NCBI GenBank assembly: GCA_005788585.1
Contig: SYBY01000030.1
Location: 1-7,858 of the forward strand
From: Actinomycetota bacterium
GTDB lineage: Bacteria; Actinomycetota; Thermoleophilia; Solirubrobacterales; Solirubrobacteraceae
Direction of reading: 5' to 3'
Length of the DNA: 7,858 nucleotides
Of the stretch, positions 6,854-7,858 are shown piece after piece; the first letter of the stretch is position 1; each line of letters opens with the position of its first letter. The position numbers were made by a program, and so were the translations under genes. The notes under the pieces were generated by a model. It did not search any database. It had not been told where the DNA came from and saw only the letters and a program-made list of their open reading frames with translations.

Positions 6854-6874
6854 GCACCCACTTCTCGACCCGAT
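6829..6874. repeat. perfect 18-bp hairpin between convergent genes
   Basis: ATCGGGTCGAGAAGTGGG (6829-6846) and CCCACTTCTCGACCCGAT (6857-6874) are perfect reverse complements around a 10-nt loop (6847-6856), which holds most of the upstream gene's last codons and its TGA (6851-6853). It lies between the ends of two convergent genes (stops at 6853 and 6882), so it may limit transcription in both directions. It lacks a T-tract on either side, so it is not a canonical intrinsic terminator. Its sequence is shared with the hairpin at 5897-5944, which points to a repeat family rather than a one-off terminator. Confidence 0.85.
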
Positions 6875-6881
6875 GCGCCGA

Positions 6882-7364
6882 TCACGGCGCCAGCTCCCGG
6901 TATCGCCCATCCGCGAACACCAGCGGCGCCCGCTCGGCCGCCACCTGGGTCCCGAGCACCTCGCCGATCCCGATCGTGTGGTCGCCCCCGGGCAGCAGCT
7001 CGCGCAGGGAGCACGCGATCCACGCCGCGGCCCCGTCGAGCACCGGCACGCCGTGCTCCTCCACGTGCGTGACCGCCGCGAACTTCTCGGCCGCGACCGC
7101 CTTCGACGCGAACACCCGCGCGATCTCGCCCTGGTCGGACGCCAGCACGTTGACACCGAACCGCTCGGACGACCGCACGGCCGGCAGCGTCCGCGACCCG
7201 TTGTCGAAGCACACGAGCAGGAGCAGCGGGTCCAGCGACAGCGACGTCACCGCGTTGGTCGTCAGCCCCGCGGGGCCGTCGGGCCCGAACGTGGTGACGA
7301 CGGTCACGCCGGTGGGGAATCGCCCGATCGCGTCACGGAAGGCCCGGGGGTCGGCGCCGCTCAC
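6882..7364 (-). CDS. flavin reductase family protein (FMN-binding split barrel)
   Basis: This 160-residue protein belongs to the Flavin_Reduct family, small cytoplasmic enzymes that reduce free or bound FMN/FAD with NAD(P)H, often to supply two-component monooxygenases. Family features are the N-terminal FRDAIGRFPTGVTVVTT (9-25), AGLTTNAVTSLSLDPLLLLVCF (32-53, flavin-binding region), SERFGVNVL (66-74) and GDHTIGIGEV (127-136), which carries the characteristic GDH. The start is a GTG at 7364, with an excellent GAGGTGA ribosome site 7 nt upstream (7372-7378). A longer reading upstream is only the cupredoxin gene in another frame. The GTG overlaps the cupredoxin stop as GTGA, so the two are coupled. 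No monooxygenase partner is in view, so the substrate cannot be named. Confidence 0.9.
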   Translation of the reverse strand: MSGADPRAFRDAIGRFPTGVTVVTTFGPDGPAGLTTNAVTSLSLDPLLLLVCFDNGSRTLPAVRSSERFGVNVLASDQGEIARVFASKAVAAEKFAAVTHVEEHGVPVLDGAAAWIACSLRELLPGGDHTIGIGEVLGTQVAAERAPLVFADGRYRELAP

Positions 7365-7753
7365 CGAGCGGTCACCTCGAGCTCGCCCCACATGCCGAGG
7401 TCGTCGTGATTGGAGATCGTGCACGCCAGCCGGTACGTCCCAGGGGAGAGACGCACCGTGCCCTCGACCGTCGTGTTCGGGCGGGCGGTCGGCGTGCCGC
7501 CGATGGCGCGCTCGGTGGTCGCAGGGCCTTCTCGGGGGAGTTCCACGCGGAGATTGTGGTTGAGCCGCCCGTCGTTGCGCGCCACGATCCGCAGCTCCCC
7601 CGCCGGGGCCGACACCTTCTGCGGTGTCACGCGGTACTCGTCCAGGGTCATCCGGAGGGTGCCGCCGGAGACCTCGACGGGATCGTCGCCGCACCCCGCG
7701 GCGAGGAGCGCGAGGGTGACGAGGAGGGCAAAGGGGGCGCGACGACGAGGCAT
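7361..7753 (-). CDS. cupredoxin-like lipoprotein (type 1 copper site)
   Basis: The 130-residue product is a probable exported, lipid-anchored blue-copper protein. Residues 1-21 form a signal peptide (RRR, a hydrophobic stretch, then LLAAGC with the lipidated C21). The mature part is a small beta-rich domain with a full set of type 1 copper ligands: H66 (LNHNL), then C111, H116 and M121 in CTISNHDDLGM, spaced C-x4-H-x4-M as in sulfocyanin- and auracyanin-type cupredoxins. It should sit on the outer face of the membrane as an electron carrier or copper binder. The stop overlaps the start of the flavin reductase (GTGA). The ATG at 7753 has no Shine-Dalgarno; a TATAGG box on the minus strand (7770-7775) would give a very short leader. 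Confidence 0.85.
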   Translation of the reverse strand: MPRRRAPFALLVTLALLAAGCGDDPVEVSGGTLRMTLDEYRVTPQKVSAPAGELRIVARNDGRLNHNLRVELPREGPATTERAIGGTPTARPNTTVEGTVRLSPGTYRLACTISNHDDLGMWGELEVTAR

Positions 7754-7769
7754 CGAACCGCAGATGATG

Positions 7770-7777
7770 CCTATAGT
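7770..7777. promoter_or_regulatory. symmetric -10 element between divergent lipoprotein genes
   Basis: The palindrome CTATAG gives TATAGT on the plus strand (7772-7777; five of six matches to TATAAT) and TATAGG on the minus strand (7775 to 7770). The plus-strand box ends 11 bp before the ATG at 7789, predicting a leader of only about 4-6 nt. The minus-strand box ends 16 bp before the ATG at 7753. A 6-bp inverted repeat, CGCAGA (7759-7764) and TCTGCG (7777-7782), encloses the element. No convincing -35 boxes are seen. Confidence 0.4.
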
Positions 7778-7788
7778 CTGCGCCGCCC

Positions 7789-7858
7789 ATGATGCGCCGT
7801 ATTGCTCTTCCCGCTTTCGTCCTCGCCGCCGGCGTCGCGTTCGCCGCGTGTGGCTCGC
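7789..7858 (+). CDS. start of a probable exported lipoprotein (partial, runs off the window)
   Basis: Only the first 23 codons are present. They read as a signal peptide: MMRR, a hydrophobic stretch IALPAFVLAAGVAFAA, then Cys-Gly-Ser, where the Cys is a plausible lipidation site. Two tandem ATGs (7789 and 7792) are possible starts. A TATAGT box at 7772-7777 and the lack of a ribosome site suggest a nearly leaderless mRNA. It diverges from the cupredoxin lipoprotein over a 35-bp gap, so the two may be co-regulated. Nothing of the mature protein is visible, so no function can be given. Confidence 0.6.
   Translation, partial: MMRRIALPAFVLAAGVAFAACGS

Noticed and set aside
5897..6874. Classical insertion sequence with target-site duplication
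   Set aside because: The inverted ends are clear, but I see no direct repeat flanking 5897 or 6874, and the gene is not a DDE, HUH or tyrosine transposase. I kept it as a REP-like unit instead.
1..7858. tRNA, rRNA, CRISPR arrays or riboswitches
   Set aside because: No tRNA-like cloverleaf, rRNA segment, spaced direct-repeat array or known riboswitch core was recognised by eye.

Overview
The window is a G+C-rich bacterial segment that looks like an actinobacterium. The gene order nuoA-B-C-D-E-F-G, GTG starts, probable leaderless starts, and a gene joining an AbiEi-type N-terminus to a DUF559 C-terminus all suggest the Thermoleophilia/Solirubrobacterales. That placement is inferred from protein style, not from a database search.

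Positions 1-5325 (minus strand) hold the 5' part of a complex I (NADH:quinone oxidoreductase) operon. The order of transcription is nuoA, nuoB, nuoC, nuoD, nuoE, nuoF, nuoG, right to left in this window. Neighbouring genes overlap or lie within 2 bp, so they are probably one translationally coupled transcript. NuoA is a membrane-arm subunit, NuoB/C/D form the quinone-reducing connecting module, and NuoE/F/G form the NADH-oxidising module. NuoA to NuoF look intact, with all expected iron-sulfur ligands in B, E and F. NuoG is broken: it keeps the [2Fe-2S] ligands, then loses all similarity inside the HxxxCxxC site and stops after 120 residues. The last ~138 bases at the window's left end do not look like NuoG in any frame.

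Positions 5326-5429 are a divergent intergenic region. It carries a perfect 9-bp inverted repeat in the nuoA leader and a likely leaderless promoter for a small four-helix membrane protein (5430-5873, plus strand).

Positions 5897-6874 are the most unusual part. A gene for an AbiEi-like/DUF559 (PD-(D/E)XK nuclease-like) protein is bracketed by two related hairpins in inverted orientation. The start codon lies in the 10-nt loop of the first, and the stop codon starts within the 10-nt loop of the second. The first and last eight or so codons of the gene are themselves copies of the repeat. The layout resembles REP-like palindromes with an associated nuclease gene.

Positions 6882-7753 (minus strand) hold a two-gene unit, a lipoprotein cupredoxin followed by a flavin reductase, overlapping by 4 bp. 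Diverging from it, the window ends inside the signal peptide of a second probable lipoprotein (7789 onward). The two divergent starts share a CTATAG element that can serve as a -10 box on both strands.
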